Source: an uncultured Lachnospiraceae bacterium (lineage in GTDB: Bacteria; Bacillota; Clostridia; Lachnospirales; Lachnospiraceae). Taken from it: a stretch of DNA of 28,296 nucleotides. The stretch is taken from the NCBI GenBank assembly GCA_910587085.1, contig CAJUMC010000042.1, positions 1 to 28,296 of the forward strand, read 5' to 3'. The position numbers were made by a program, and so were the translations under genes. The notes under the pieces are model-generated. The model was not told the origin of the DNA. It saw nothing but the letters and a program-made list of their open reading frames with translations, and made no database searches. This document shows, piece by piece, positions 16,672 through 24,485 of the stretch. The number at the start of each line of letters is the position of its first letter. The first letter of the stretch is position 1.

Positions 16672-19320
16672 ATGAATGAGAATGAGGTGTATGAGCTGAT
16701 GGACTGGGCGTCGATCGAGGCGCTGGTGTATTCGGAGCACGACAACCCGCATGAGATTCTCGGGGCGCATGCCACGGAGCGCGGCATACTGATCGGCGCT
16801 TATGTGCCGGAGGCGCAGGAAATTACCGTAATCACGGAGAAGGGCGGGGAATATCCGATGCTCTGCGAGGATGAGGCCGGGTATTTTGCCGCGCTGCTGG
16901 ACGGAAAGCGCATACCGCAGTACCGGCTGCGTGCGAAGCACCGGGACGGAAGTGTGGAGGAATACACCGATCCGTATTCTTTTGCACCCGTGATATCCGA
17001 AAAGGACTGCGAGCTGTTCTCGAAAGGCATTCATTATACGGTGTATGAGAAGCTCGGTGCACATATTCTGAAGCAGAACGGGACGGAGGGAACCCTGTTT
17101 GCAGTATGGGCTCCGAATGCCATGCGCGTCAGCGTTGTCGGAAACTTCAATCAGTGGGACGGAAGAAGGCATCAGATGCGCCGGCTCGGGGATTCCGGTA
17201 TATTTGAGCTTTTTATTCCGGGAATCGGGAAGGGTGAAATTTACAAATATGAGCTGAAGGCAAGGGGCGGCCTGACCTACCTGAAGGCAGATCCTTATGC
17301 GAATGCGGCGGAGCTGCGCCCGGCGAACGCTTCGGTTGTCGCTCAGCTGGACAGCTTTTCCTGGTCGGATGCCGCGTGGATGGATGCCCGGAAAAGGAGA
17401 AACTACGACGAGGAGCCGATGTCCATCTATGAGGTTCATCTCGGGTCCTTCCGCAAGCCGGAGGAGAAGAATGGAAGCTTTTACAATTACCGTGAGATTG
17501 CCGTTATGCTGGCTGATTATGTGGGGAAAATGGGATATACGCATATTGAGCTGATGCCGGTGATGGAGCATCCGTTTGACGGTTCCTGGGGATACCAGGT
17601 AACCGGCTATTATGCGGTTACGTCGCGTTACGGCACACCGGAGGATTTCATGTATTTTATGAACTATATGCACGAGCGCGGAATCGGCGTGATTCTCGAC
17701 TGGGTTCCGGCGCATTTCCCGCGTGATACCTTCGGCCTGTCCAATTTCGACGGCACCTGCCTGTACGAGCACGCGGACCCGCGTCAGGGCTCGCATCCGC
17801 ACTGGGGCACGCTGATCTACAATTATGCGCGGCCGCAGGTATCCAATTTCCTGATTGCCAACGCGCTGTTCTGGGTTGAAAAGTATCACGCTGACGGAAT
17901 CCGCATGGATGCCGTGGCTTCCATGCTGTATCTCGATTACGGCAAAGGGTACGGCGAATGGGTGGCAAACAAATACGGCGGACATGAGAATCTGGACGCG
18001 ATTGAGCTGTTCCACCACCTGAATTCGGTGTTCCATAAAAGAAAGGACGGCGCGATGCTGATTGCCGAGGAATCGACGGCATGGCCGGAGGTGACGGGCG
18101 ACGTGGAAAACGGCGGTCTGGGCTTTGACTTCAAATGGAACATGGGCTGGATGAATGATTTTACGAATTACATGAAGCAGGATCCTCTGTTCCGGAAAGG
18201 CAGCCATGGAGCGCTTACCTTCAGTATGATGTACGCCTACAGCGAAAAGTTTATTCTTGTGCTCTCCCATGATGAGGTTGTTCACGGAAAAGCATCCATG
18301 CTGTACAAGATGCCCGGCACTCTTCAGGAAAAATTTTCCAATCTCCGGCTGGCCTACGGATTTATGACGGCGCATCCGGGCAAGAAGCTTCTGTTTATGG
18401 GACAGGAATTCGGGCAGACGCGCGAGTGGAGCGAGGAGCGCAGCCTGGACTGGAATCTTCTGGAGTTTGAGGAACACCGGCAGATGCAGGAATATTCGGC
18501 GAAGCTGAACGAGCTTTACCGGAAGCATCCGGCGCTTCATCAGCTCGATTATGATCCGGACGGTTTTGAGTGGATGAGCTGCATGGATGCGGATCACAGC
18601 ATTGTAAGCTTTGTGCGGCGGTCGAAAAAGCAGGAGGAGATTCTGTATGTGATCTGCAATTTTACGCCTGTGATCTATGAGAATTACAAGGCCGCCGTTC
18701 CGTTTGCCGGGAAGTACAAGGAGATTTTCAGCAGCGATGCCGAGGAATTCGGCGGAAGCGGCCGGGTCAATCCGCGTGCAAAGACGGCGAAAGAGGGCGA
18801 AGTGGACGGGCGGGAGAATTACATTGAAATAACGCTGCCGCCGCTCGGCATTGCGGTTTTCTCTGCCGTAAAGGACGAAAGTAAAAAGAGCGCAGGAAAG
18901 GGAAGCGCAAAAGAAGTGGCACCGAAGAAGGCCGGCAGGAAGGCGGCATCCGCCAAGACAGCGGCTGTGAAGGAAGCCGAAGCAGCAAAGCCGGAGGCGG
19001 TGAAGAAGGCAGCGGCAAAGACCGCCCCGAAAGCGGTAGCTAAGCGGGAGCCTGCTGCGGAAACGGTGGTGGAGAAACCGGCTGAAAAGGCCGCTGCAGC
19101 AGCAGAGACCGCCCCGAAAGCGGTAGCTAAGCGGGAGCCTGCTGAGGAAACGGTGGTGGAGAAACCGTCCGATAAGGCTGCTTCCGGGAAGAAGGCTCCG
19201 GAAACCGGGTCGAAAAAGAAAACGGCAAAGGCGTCTGCAGACTCGGGAAAAACAGGGAAAAAGCCGGCAAATAAAAAATCAGCTTCAAAAACGGGAAGAG
19301 CAAAAAAAAGCGAAAAATAA
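16672..19320 (+). CDS. glgB: Glycogen branching enzyme with long Lys/Ala-rich tail
   Basis: 1,4-alpha-glucan branching enzyme (GH13), which cuts alpha-1,4 chains and rejoins them by alpha-1,6 bonds in glycogen. An N-terminal domain of about 120 residues and a CBM48 domain (about 140-235, with VVGNFNQWDG) precede the catalytic barrel. Nucleophile D413 is in DGIRMDAVAS, the acid/base E466 in AEESTAWP, and the stabiliser D534 in LSHDEVVHG. The enzyme core ends near residue 733. The remaining 149 residues are low-complexity Lys, Ala, Pro and Glu, containing a repeated 20-residue block; such a tail is not part of ordinary GlgB. AGGAGG at 16657-16662 supports the ATG at 16672. No other glycogen genes are in the window. 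Confidence 0.95.
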   Translation: MNENEVYELMDWASIEALVYSEHDNPHEILGAHATERGILIGAYVPEAQEITVITEKGGEYPMLCEDEAGYFAALLDGKRIPQYRLRAKHRDGSVEEYTDPYSFAPVISEKDCELFSKGIHYTVYEKLGAHILKQNGTEGTLFAVWAPNAMRVSVVGNFNQWDGRRHQMRRLGDSGIFELFIPGIGKGEIYKYELKARGGLTYLKADPYANAAELRPANASVVAQLDSFSWSDAAWMDARKRRNYDEEPMSIYEVHLGSFRKPEEKNGSFYNYREIAVMLADYVGKMGYTHIELMPVMEHPFDGSWGYQVTGYYAVTSRYGTPEDFMYFMNYMHERGIGVILDWVPAHFPRDTFGLSNFDGTCLYEHADPRQGSHPHWGTLIYNYARPQVSNFLIANALFWVEKYHADGIRMDAVASMLYLDYGKGYGEWVANKYGGHENLDAIELFHHLNSVFHKRKDGAMLIAEESTAWPEVTGDVENGGLGFDFKWNMGWMNDFTNYMKQDPLFRKGSHGALTFSMMYAYSEKFILVLSHDEVVHGKASMLYKMPGTLQEKFSNLRLAYGFMTAHPGKKLLFMGQEFGQTREWSEERSLDWNLLEFEEHRQMQEYSAKLNELYRKHPALHQLDYDPDGFEWMSCMDADHSIVSFVRRSKKQEEILYVICNFTPVIYENYKAAVPFAGKYKEIFSSDAEEFGGSGRVNPRAKTAKEGEVDGRENYIEITLPPLGIAVFSAVKDESKKSAGKGSAKEVAPKKAGRKAASAKTAAVKEAEAAKPEAVKKAAAKTAPKAVAKREPAAETVVEKPAEKAAAAAETAPKAVAKREPAEETVVEKPSDKAASGKKAPETGSKKKTAKASADSGKTGKKPANKKSASKTGRAKKSEK
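19021..19167 (+). repeat. Internal 60-bp direct repeat in the glgB tail
   Basis: Bases 19021-19080 recur at 19108-19167 with a single difference (GCG to GAG, Ala to Glu). The 87-base period keeps the frame, so residues 784-803 are repeated at 813-832. The repeated block reads TAPKAVAKREPA followed by an ETVVEKP end. This is likely a recent in-frame duplication. Confidence 0.9.
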
Positions 19321-19347
19321 ACGAAAGAGACAGGGAGATAAGACGAA

Positions 19348-20238
19348 ATGAACAGATTACTCGGATGGATTGAAAGGGAAGCCCCGGTGGAAGCGGACTG
19401 GAGCGAAACAATAGGGGAAAATGTAAGCAAGTTCTGGGACAGTTTCTGGCCGGCGGCGCTGAGAATCCTCTGGAAGCTGGCGATTGTGCTGATTATCCTT
19501 TTTATCGGGAAAAAGGTAATCAACTGGGTTCTCCGGCTGATCGAACGCGGTTTTGAGAAGGCGCATGTGGACACGGGCGTGTCAGGCTTTGTCAGCTCCA
19601 TTCTCAAGGTGATTCTCTATTTTATTCTGGTTATGATACTGGCGAACGTGCTTGGTATTGCGACGACATCGGTGGTTGCCCTGGTCGGCTCCGTCGGTCT
19701 GACGATCGGTCTTGCGCTGCAGGGCAGTCTTGCCAATTTTGCAGGAGGAGTACTGCTCCTCGTGCTGAAGCCGTTCCGGGTCGGCGACTACATAGTGGCG
19801 CAGGGGCTGGAGGGCACAGTCTCAAAAGTGGATCTGTTTTATACCACAATCACCACGGTGGACAACCGCACCGTTGTGCTTCCGAATGGTACGCTCTCCA
19901 ACGGAAGCATCGTCAATGTGACGCATGAGCCGGAGCGCAGGCTGGATCTTGTGGTTACTGTCAGCTACGGCGATGACATCCGTGAGGCGAAAGGGCAGCT
20001 GCAGAGGATTGCGGACCGGCATGCAGAGCAGATTCTGCAGGATCGGGATATTACGATATGTGTCGGCAATCTGGGAGAGAGTGCCGTTGAGATCAACTTC
20101 CGTGTCTGGGTAAAGCAGGAGGATTACTGGACAATGCGTGCCGAGCTTCTGGAGGAGATCAAGTATACCTTTGACGAAAGTCATATTTCCATTCCGTTCC
20201 CGCAGATGGATGTGCATCTGGTAGACAAGGGACAATAG
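19348..20238 (+). CDS. mscS: Small-conductance mechanosensitive channel
   Basis: Membrane channel that opens under tension to release solutes during osmotic downshock. The 296-residue product has an N-terminal amphipathic segment, membrane helices near 30-52, 75-98 and 105-140, and the pore helix GLTIGLALQGSLANFAGG, then the PFRVGDYI junction to the cytoplasmic beta domain. The C-terminal alpha/beta vestibule region reaches FPQMDVHLV. Size is close to Escherichia coli MscS. ACAGGGAGATAAGACGAA precedes the ATG. It lies 27 bases after glgB with no terminator between, so probable cotranscription links it to the preceding gene without implying a shared function. Confidence 0.95.
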   Translation: MNRLLGWIEREAPVEADWSETIGENVSKFWDSFWPAALRILWKLAIVLIILFIGKKVINWVLRLIERGFEKAHVDTGVSGFVSSILKVILYFILVMILANVLGIATTSVVALVGSVGLTIGLALQGSLANFAGGVLLLVLKPFRVGDYIVAQGLEGTVSKVDLFYTTITTVDNRTVVLPNGTLSNGSIVNVTHEPERRLDLVVTVSYGDDIREAKGQLQRIADRHAEQILQDRDITICVGNLGESAVEINFRVWVKQEDYWTMRAELLEEIKYTFDESHISIPFPQMDVHLVDKGQ

Positions 20239-20253
20239 CGCCCGGGGCGGAAC

Positions 20254-20352
20254 TGCTGCCGGATTGAACCGGCGCCCGTTCCTCTTTGGGCTTCTCCGGC
20301 AAGTCTGGAGAAGCTGCTCCGGAATCAGCGCTTCTGTCCGGAGGTATCAATG
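20254..20352 (+). repeat. Degenerate member of the dispersed repeat family
   Basis: Aligns by eye with the 14.56 kb repeat: ACCGGCGCCCGTT matches ACCGGCGCCGGTT; a hairpin CTTCTCC (20291-20297) with GGAGAAG (20307-20313) occupies the place of GTCCGCC/GGCGGAC; AGCTGCTCCGG follows; and CTTCTGTCCGGAGGTATCAA matches the core. A small stem GCCGG/CCGGC around ATTGAA replaces the first palindrome. The hairpin arms differ in sequence yet still pair. Confidence 0.5.
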
Positions 20353-20371
20353 TAAACAAAAAATCAGGAAG

Positions 20372-20414
20372 GTGCTGCAGGCCAGCTGAATTCAGCCGGC
20401 TTGCAGCACTTTTA
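20372..20414 (+). terminator. Intrinsic terminator after mscS
   Basis: A long stem of GTGCTGCA (20372-20379) with TGCAGCAC (20402-20409), continued by GCCAGCTGAA with TTCAGCCGGC, is followed by TTTTATTT. This is a strong terminator for the mscS transcript and separates it from the sigma factor operon. Confidence 0.85.
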
Positions 20415-20485
20415 TTTGCTGAAGCCAAAGACCGGAGCTGCATGGAAAAGCAGAAAAATTATTTTTTGATTTCTTTCGGATTTTC

Positions 20486-20515
20486 TGTAACGAATCCTGC
20501 CCCGAACAGGATATA
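20486..20515 (+). promoter_or_regulatory. Possible ECF-type autoregulatory promoter
   Basis: TGTAAC (20486-20491) resembles the AAC-containing -35 elements of ECF sigma factors. It lies about 44 bases before the sigma gene start and is followed by a C-rich spacer. The -10 is not clear. Autoregulation is common in this class, so the site is plausible but unproven. Confidence 0.35.
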
Positions 20516-20534
20516 TCATCGAAAGGAGGCAGCC

Positions 20535-21047
20535 ATGAATTTGGAAGAGTTATACGCGCAGAATGCCCGGATCGTCTACCGGTATCTGTGTTCCCTGTGC
20601 CGGGATGAACGGCTGGCGGAGGATCTGATGCAGGAAACCTTTCTGCAGGCATGGAAATCCATAGAGCGCTTTGACGGAAGCTGCAGGATATCCAGCTGGC
20701 TCTGCCAGATTGCAAAGCATCTGCTCTATCGCCATTATCAGAAAAGCCGGCGAGAGATTCCCGCGGAGCCGCAGGAGGGCTGGATGGTTGAAAATGCCTC
20801 GCCCAGCGACCGCGCCGCGGCAAAGCAGGAGCTGCTGGAGGTATTCCGGGAGATGCAGAAGCTGCCCGCTCATACACGGGAGGTTATCTATCTGAGGATT
20901 ACGGGAGAACTAACGTTCCGGGAAATCGGCGAGATTATGGGGCGAACTGAAAACTGGGCAAGGGTCACTTTTTACCGCGGGAAGGAAACGTTATGGAAAG
21001 GAAAACAGAATGGGAGGGATAAGAATGAGCGAGTGGAGAGGGATTGA
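20535..21047 (+). CDS. ECF-family RNA polymerase sigma factor
   Basis: A 170-residue sigma-70 family protein with only regions 2 and 4. Region 2 (about 5-75) includes DERLAEDLMQETFLQAWKSI and the -10 recognition helix around SSWLCQIAKHLLYRHYQK. Region 4 (about 110-160) includes LPAHTREVIYLRI and a helix-turn-helix TFREIGEIMGRTENWARV. GAAAGGAGGCAGCC gives a strong ribosome site for the ATG at 20535. Its last 23 bases overlap the following membrane anti-sigma gene, the normal pairing for an ECF factor held inactive at the membrane. The triggering signal is not evident; the anti-sigma structure suggests an envelope signal. Confidence 0.93.
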   Translation: MNLEELYAQNARIVYRYLCSLCRDERLAEDLMQETFLQAWKSIERFDGSCRISSWLCQIAKHLLYRHYQKSRREIPAEPQEGWMVENASPSDRAAAKQELLEVFREMQKLPAHTREVIYLRITGELTFREIGEIMGRTENWARVTFYRGKETLWKGKQNGRDKNERVERD

Positions 21048-21840
21048 ACCAAACTGCAATATTGTGAAGGATCTGCTGCCGTCCTATATGGACGGACTCT
21101 GTTCGGAGGATTCCGGAAAGCTGGTGGAGCAGCACCTAAAGGGGTGTGCGGACTGCAGGGCATTTGTGGAAATGCTGCGCGAATCGGAGGCTGCAGAACG
21201 GCAGAGGGAGGAGGGACAGATCGCCTGTACAAGAAAAATCAAACGGCATATCAATGCGAGACTGTTCGGATGGTGTGCCCTGCTCGCTGCCGTCGGTGCG
21301 GGACTGTGGATGTACAGGGACAATTACGGGGTACTGTCCGTTTACTATATGGCCGCCCTGCCGCTACTTTTAGCAGATGTGCAGTTTCTGCTGTCGGATT
21401 ATACGGAGCACAGAGAAAAAACAGAGAGCCGAACCATCCTCACCGCTGTCAGCAGCCTGCTGGTATGCTGCAGCCTGCTGCTGGGATTTCTGAGCGTTTT
21501 GTGGGGGCGGCAGGGCAGCTGGCCGTTTCGGCCGGAAGCCGAAATCGGAACGTTTATAAGGAACTGGCACCTGCTTCTTGTTCTCTGCCAGTTTGCCGTC
21601 CTTGCCACGGGGATTGTACGGACGGTGCGGACCGCCAATTCCCACAGCCTTATAATCAGCATCAGCACTACCGGAATCGCCCTTTCCCTCAGCATGATTT
21701 CCGTGCTTCACACACTGACTTCCGTCGAACATCTGGCGCAGTCCATGGGATGTTCCGGGGTTCTTTTGCTAGAGGGAGCCTGCATGGCATGCGCCGTGCT
21801 TTTCCTGGAGAGGAGAAGACTGGAAAACCGGCGGAGCTGA
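21025..21840 (+). CDS. Membrane anti-sigma factor with zinc-finger domain
   Basis: A 271-residue protein. The cytoplasmic N-terminus has the pattern of zinc-binding anti-sigma domains: C11 before NIVKDLLPSYMDG, then H37-x3-C41-x2-C44 in EQHLKGCADC. This is followed by about six hydrophobic segments (roughly 77-93, 100-118, 135-160, 178-198, 205-228, 238-258), more than the single helix of most anti-sigma factors. It should bind and silence the ECF factor encoded just before it. The ATG at 21025 is preceded by GGGAGGGATAAGA and lies within the end of the sigma gene, implying coupled translation. What the six-helix part senses is unknown. Confidence 0.85.
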   Translation: MSEWRGIEPNCNIVKDLLPSYMDGLCSEDSGKLVEQHLKGCADCRAFVEMLRESEAAERQREEGQIACTRKIKRHINARLFGWCALLAAVGAGLWMYRDNYGVLSVYYMAALPLLLADVQFLLSDYTEHREKTESRTILTAVSSLLVCCSLLLGFLSVLWGRQGSWPFRPEAEIGTFIRNWHLLLVLCQFAVLATGIVRTVRTANSHSLIISISTTGIALSLSMISVLHTLTSVEHLAQSMGCSGVLLLEGACMACAVLFLERRRLENRRS

Positions 21841-21977
21841 CGCTGCGGTGCGGCCGGGCGGTGCATACTTTTTTGCTGATACTGCGGCAGCCTTCGGCAG
21901 AATCCACAAGAAAAGTTGAAAAAATCGGACACGAACATTAATAAAACAGAGAAAAAACGGGAATTTCCTCAAAATAC

Positions 21978-22006
21978 TTTTCAAATAAGCAAAAACATGA
22001 TATCTT
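21978..22006 (+). promoter_or_regulatory. Putative promoter of the glutamine synthetase leader
   Basis: TTTTCA (21978-21983), a 17-base spacer and an extended TGATATCTT (-10 at 22001-22006) form a moderate promoter in an AT-rich stretch. The transcript would begin near 22013, just before the attenuator-like hairpins. The rest of 21841-21977 shows no gene and no clear terminator for the anti-sigma gene. Confidence 0.4.
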
Positions 22007-22026
22007 AGTAGCAGCATAAAATTTAT

Positions 22027-22072
22027 AGAACGGAGGAGGCGTTCTCTGGCGGGAGCCGGGAGCGCCTTTTTT
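22027..22072 (+). terminator. Attenuator-like overlapping hairpins before glnN
   Basis: An intrinsic terminator, GGCGTTCTC (22038-22046) with GGGAGCGCC (22058-22066) and six T (22067-22072), lies 184 bases before the glutamine synthetase start. An alternative stem AGAACG (22027-22032) with CGTTCT (22040-22045) uses the same left arm bases, so the two folds exclude each other. That is the usual layout of transcription attenuation. Confidence 0.65.
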
Positions 22073-22148
22073 GGGAAAAGATGAAGAGGATGCAGTCCAC
22101 ACTTTCCCGAAGCCTCCGGCGAATGCAAAGCCTCCTGGAGGGGCTTAC

Positions 22149-22219
22149 GGATTTGTGCATAAAATATGCCGTCCGGCGGTGCAAATCCGGTGAGGGAAGC
22201 CTGCATATCAGCGTTTCCC
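22149..22219 (+). ncRNA. Structured leader of glutamine synthetase
   Basis: GGATTTG (22149-22155) pairs with CAAATCC (22182-22188), enclosing the small hairpins GCATA/TATGC and CCG/CGG, which together make a possible three-way junction. A further hairpin, GGGAAGC (22194-22200) with GTTTCCC (22213-22219), follows. No known riboswitch class was recognised. It may be a regulatory 5' leader element. Confidence 0.4.
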
Positions 22220-22255
22220 CGATAAACCTGGCAAGCGGAAGGAGCATATTCGAAG

Positions 22256-24364
22256 ATGGAAGAGAAGCTGACAGAGATTTTTGGAATTGACGTGTTCGAC
22301 GAGGCCGTCATGCTGGAAAGGCTGCCGAAAAAGACGTTTGCGGCGCTGAAGAATACCATAGACAACGGGGAGGAACTCGACGCGCAGGTGGCCGAGGTGG
22401 TTGCGAATGCAATGAAGGACTGGGCGATCGAGAAGGGAGCCACCCACTATACGCACTGGTTTCAGCCGATGACCGGCGTGACGGCCGAAAAGCACGATTC
22501 CTTTATCTCGCCGGCTCCGGGCGGCAAGGTGATTATGGAATTTTCCGGGAAGGCGCTGATCAAGGGTGAGCCGGATGCTTCCTCCTTTCCGTCCGGAGGC
22601 CTGCGCGCCACCTTTGAAGCAAGAGGCTACACGGCGTGGGATTGTACGTCACCGGCGTTCCTGAAGGAAGATGCCGCCGGCGTTACGCTCTGCATTCCGA
22701 CGGCCTTCTGCTCCTATACCGGGGAGGCACTGGATAAGAAAACGCCGCTTCTGCGTTCCATGGAGGCAATCAGCAAGCAGGCAGTCCGTGTGATGCAGCT
22801 TTTCGGAAATACGGATGTTACCGGTGTTTCGTGTTCTGTGGGTGCGGAGCAGGAGTATTTTATTATCGACAAGGCGAAATATCTTCAGAGAGAGGATTTG
22901 ATTTTCACCGGGCGAACGCTGTTCGGCGCGATGCCGCCGAAGGGGCAGGAGCTTGACGACCACTATTTCGGTACTATCAAGGAACGGATCGCCGCCTTTA
23001 TGAAGGAGCTGAACATAGAGCTTTGGAAGCTGGGCGTGCTTGCGAAGACCCAGCACAATGAGGCTGCCCCGGCGCAGCATGAGCTTGCGCCGATCTACGT
23101 GACGGCCAATATTGCGACCGATCACAATCAGCTGGTAATGGAATGCATGAAAAAGATTGCCAACCGCCACGGACTTGCCTGCCTGCTTCACGAGAAGCCA
23201 TTTGCAGGCGTGAACGGCTCGGGCAAGCATGACAACTGGTCCATGGTGACAAATACGGGAAAGAATCTGCTCGATCCGGGTAAAACTCCGCAGGATAATC
23301 TCCGGTTTCTGTTTTTCCTGGCGGCAGTAATGAAGGCGGTCGACGAGCACGCAGACCTGCTGCGGCTTTCCGCCTCCACCCCGGGCAACGATCACCGGCT
23401 CGGCGCCAACGAGGCTCCGCCGGCCATTATTTCCATGTTTATCGGCGAACAGCTGGAGAATGTCCTCAATGATTTTATTGCGGGCGGCACGGCGGCAATT
23501 TCCAAGCAGATCGGCTGGATGAACATCGGCGTCCACACATTGCCGGAGCTGAAAAAGGATGCGACTGACCGCAACCGTACTTCGCCGTTTGCTTTCACCG
23601 GCAACAAGTTCGAATTCCGCATGCTCGGCGCTTCCATGTCCATTGCCGGCGCGAATACCGTTCTGAATACAATTGTAGCAGATGCTCTCTGTACCATGGC
23701 GGATGAACTGGAAAGGGCAAAAGATTTTGACAAGGCGGTCGTCAAAATTATCCGCAGGACGGTGGAAGAGCACCGCCGCATCGTGTTCAGCGGCAACGGC
23801 TATTCCGATGAGTGGATGATGGAGGCTGAAAGACGCGGACTTCCGAACATCAAGTCCATGGTGGAGGCCATCCCGTGCCTGATCGAACAGAAGAGCATCG
23901 ACCTGTTCGGAAAGCACGGCGTGTATTCGAAAATCGAGCTGGAATCGCGCGCAGAAATCAATTACGAAATTTATTCCAAGGCGATCAATATCGAGGCGAG
24001 AACGATGATTGAGATGGCCTCGAAGCTTTATATCCCGGCAGTGATCAAATATACAAAGAGCCTTGCGGATTCCATAATCGCCGTGAAAACTGCCGTGCCG
24101 TCCGCGGATGTGAGTGTGCAGGAAAAGCTGTTGAAAACGGTCTCTGTGCTGCTTGCCGGAGCACAGGAGGCACTGGACGACCTGAGAGAGAAAACCAAGG
24201 AGGCTGCGGCGAAGGAGGGCGGAAAAACGCAGGCGAATTATTTCCACGGGGAGGTATTCCCTGCGATGGAGGCGCTGAGAAGGCCGGTCGACGAGCTGGA
24301 AATGCTGGTGGATAAGTCGGTCTGGCCGGTGCCGTCGTACGGGGATTTGCTGTTTGAGGTGTGA
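22256..24364 (+). CDS. glnN: Glutamine synthetase type III
   Basis: ATP-dependent synthesis of glutamine from glutamate and ammonium, the entry of nitrogen into metabolism. The 702-residue product is the large GSIII form found in Bacteroidetes, cyanobacteria and many Clostridia, much longer than GSI (about 450). Landmarks include THWFQPMTG, EFSGKALIKGEPDASSFPSGG, the EQEYF metal-site glutamate, KTQHNEAAPAQHE, NGSGKHDNWS and APPAIISMFIG. GGAAGGAG about eleven bases ahead of the ATG is the ribosome site. It has its own leader with attenuator-like hairpins, so expression is probably tuned by nitrogen status, though the regulator is not visible in the window. Confidence 0.97.
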   Translation: MEEKLTEIFGIDVFDEAVMLERLPKKTFAALKNTIDNGEELDAQVAEVVANAMKDWAIEKGATHYTHWFQPMTGVTAEKHDSFISPAPGGKVIMEFSGKALIKGEPDASSFPSGGLRATFEARGYTAWDCTSPAFLKEDAAGVTLCIPTAFCSYTGEALDKKTPLLRSMEAISKQAVRVMQLFGNTDVTGVSCSVGAEQEYFIIDKAKYLQREDLIFTGRTLFGAMPPKGQELDDHYFGTIKERIAAFMKELNIELWKLGVLAKTQHNEAAPAQHELAPIYVTANIATDHNQLVMECMKKIANRHGLACLLHEKPFAGVNGSGKHDNWSMVTNTGKNLLDPGKTPQDNLRFLFFLAAVMKAVDEHADLLRLSASTPGNDHRLGANEAPPAIISMFIGEQLENVLNDFIAGGTAAISKQIGWMNIGVHTLPELKKDATDRNRTSPFAFTGNKFEFRMLGASMSIAGANTVLNTIVADALCTMADELERAKDFDKAVVKIIRRTVEEHRRIVFSGNGYSDEWMMEAERRGLPNIKSMVEAIPCLIEQKSIDLFGKHGVYSKIELESRAEINYEIYSKAINIEARTMIEMASKLYIPAVIKYTKSLADSIIAVKTAVPSADVSVQEKLLKTVSVLLAGAQEALDDLREKTKEAAAKEGGKTQANYFHGEVFPAMEALRRPVDELEMLVDKSVWPVPSYGDLLFEV

Positions 24365-24485
24365 GGCTGACGGGAAGAGAATCTTTTAGAGAAACTTTTG
24401 GAGGCTTCGGCGGAGTACGGAGGCGATGATTCCCTGTATTATGTGCCGCGGACGGAGGGTGTAACCAGGGCTATCCCGGACTTTT

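Noticed and set aside
22098..22182. Possible minus-strand copies of the dispersed repeat core in the glutamine synthetase leader (TGCATTCGCCGGAGGC and a similar segment)
   Set aside because: Only the short core matches, the orientation is opposite to the gene, and the same bases form the leader's own stems; chance similarity is likely.
22149..22240. Cobalamin riboswitch in the glutamine synthetase leader (AATCCGGTGAGGGAA resembles part of it)
   Set aside because: The conserved B12 box and the other conserved blocks are absent.
22081..22290. A 69-codon plus-strand frame in the glutamine synthetase leader
   Set aside because: No ribosome site precedes its ATG, the product looks random, and it overlaps the real start of glnN; the segment is better read as structured leader.
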